Made by a program: the position numbers and the translations under genes. Below the pieces are notes generated by a model. That model was not told the DNA's origin and did no database searches. It was given only the letters and a program-made list of their open reading frames with translations. Of a stretch of 5,811 nucleotides of DNA, positions 5,392-5,811 are shown piece by piece; position 1 is the first letter of the stretch; every line of letters begins with the position of its first letter. Origin of the DNA: an uncultured Muribaculaceae bacterium (GTDB lineage: Bacteria > Bacteroidota > Bacteroidia > Bacteroidales > Muribaculaceae); contig CAJTYD010000104.1 in NCBI GenBank assembly GCA_910583775.1, forward strand, positions 1 to 5,811. Direction: 5' to 3'.

Positions 5392-5574
5392 CAGATCTTG
5401 TTATCTTACGCGATTCTTTCTTGGTTCTTATTTTCGCCATTCCCACTTGCATTCTCTGATAATTAGAACAGTAACATTTTTCCTTGGATAACAACGCAGA
5501 AGCCTCGGTCAAGGGGGATATTGATGCTGACCGGTTGTGATAAGGACACGATTCATCATGTCCGCGACATAATG
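5392..5574. other. Non-coding gap leading into repeat copy B
   Basis: No convincing gene. TATTTTCG at 5430-5437 is one base off the -7 consensus. From 5490 the sequence begins to resemble the leader upstream of copy A: AACGCAGAAGCC, then a diverged, longer spacer with two small stems, CGGTC (5506-5510)/GACCG (5529-5533) and GGACA (5544-5548)/TGTCC (5559-5563). The shared ACATnnTG before the repeat shows that the homology reaches copy B continuously, in patches. Confidence 0.5.
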
Positions 5575-5652
5575 AAAAGCGTTTACTGACGCTTATCCTT
5601 GCCTACAGAAACTTCGCAACTTTCTCAGGTTAGTCGGGGATAGCGGCAAACA
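5575..5652 (+). repeat. Structured direct repeat, copy B (78 bp)
   Basis: Second copy of the 3635-3713 repeat in the same orientation, one base shorter, with one further substitution. The AAGCGT/ACGCTT hairpin (5577-5582/5589-5594) and the larger imperfect stem are preserved. The one-base indel would break any reading frame, so the conservation looks like RNA or DNA structure rather than protein. Unlike copy A it has no good promoter directly upstream. Similarity stops at GGCAAACA, after which the flanks differ. Confidence 0.9.
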
Positions 5653-5811
5653 AATGAAATGATGAAAGAATGAACAATTATTCCCTCGTGTTGTTATAAT
5701 GCAAAATAAGTATGCCCCGACGCTAAGGGAGCATCAACAGAAATATGACAAAGTAATAATTTACAATACTTCGGTTATTTTTGAGAGTTTGTTAACGGCT
5801 CCGAGGAGCCA
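5653..5811. other. Non-coding right end with a promoter-like motif and hairpin
   Basis: No gene is visible. TATTTTTG (5776-5783) matches the -7 consensus, but no TTG lies at the right distance upstream. GGCTCC-GA-GGAGCC (5797-5810) is a perfect 6-bp inverted repeat at the window edge; it may be the leader of a gene beyond the window or part of a structured RNA cut off by the boundary. Confidence 0.4.

Noticed and set aside
5273..5512. 79-codon minus-strand ORF containing MAKIRTKKESRKIT
   Set aside because: It reads through the 12-bp terminator stem and into the antisense of the GIY-YIG gene's end; no terminator or promoter supports it.

Overview
The window looks like a Bacteroidota chromosome, most likely order Bacteroidales. 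Several intergenic regions carry the TAnnTTTG -7 promoter motif of that phylum, starts generally lack a convincing Shine-Dalgarno, and the kinase partner protein is of a type I associate with Bacteroidales. This placement is inferred from motifs; there is no rRNA or other taxonomic marker here.

Left part (1-1167): a short leader with a promoter-like site and a 6-bp hairpin precedes one complete gene for a predicted lipoprotein alpha/beta hydrolase of the hormone-sensitive-lipase/esterase type, with the full catalytic set visible.

Middle (1168-3328): the intergenic region carries a good promoter, a possible 34-codon ORF, and a 187-bp foldback element (1309-1495) bounded by a perfect 23-bp inverted repeat. 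The right arm supplies a promoter-like motif about 30 bp ahead of a two-gene operon. Gene 1 is a membrane-anchored Ser/Thr protein kinase (cytosolic kinase domain, one TM helix, helical C-terminal tail). Gene 2 overlaps it by 22 bp and encodes a two-domain protein that may be the kinase's substrate or effector. Together they read as a small signalling module.

Right part (3329-5811): by eye more A+T-rich and accessory in character. A TTG-N19-TAACTTTG promoter (3530-3559) would start a transcript right at an 8-bp stem, run through a 79-nt structured repeat (3635-3713) and meet a hairpin plus T7 tract near 3886. This is a candidate ncRNA or attenuated leader. Three tightly packed genes follow: a 65-aa Lys/Ala-rich helical protein, a GNAT-like protein and a GIY-YIG nuclease-like protein. 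They end at a perfect 12-bp-stem bidirectional terminator (5364-5391). A second, near-identical copy of the structured repeat lies at 5575-5652 in the same orientation, so the three genes sit between ~79-bp direct repeats about 1.94 kb apart. The repeat-flanked cassette with its leader RNA is the best candidate here for something undescribed. Its function, and whether it is mobile, cannot be settled from sequence alone. No transposase, recombinase, reverse transcriptase, tRNA, rRNA or CRISPR array was found.
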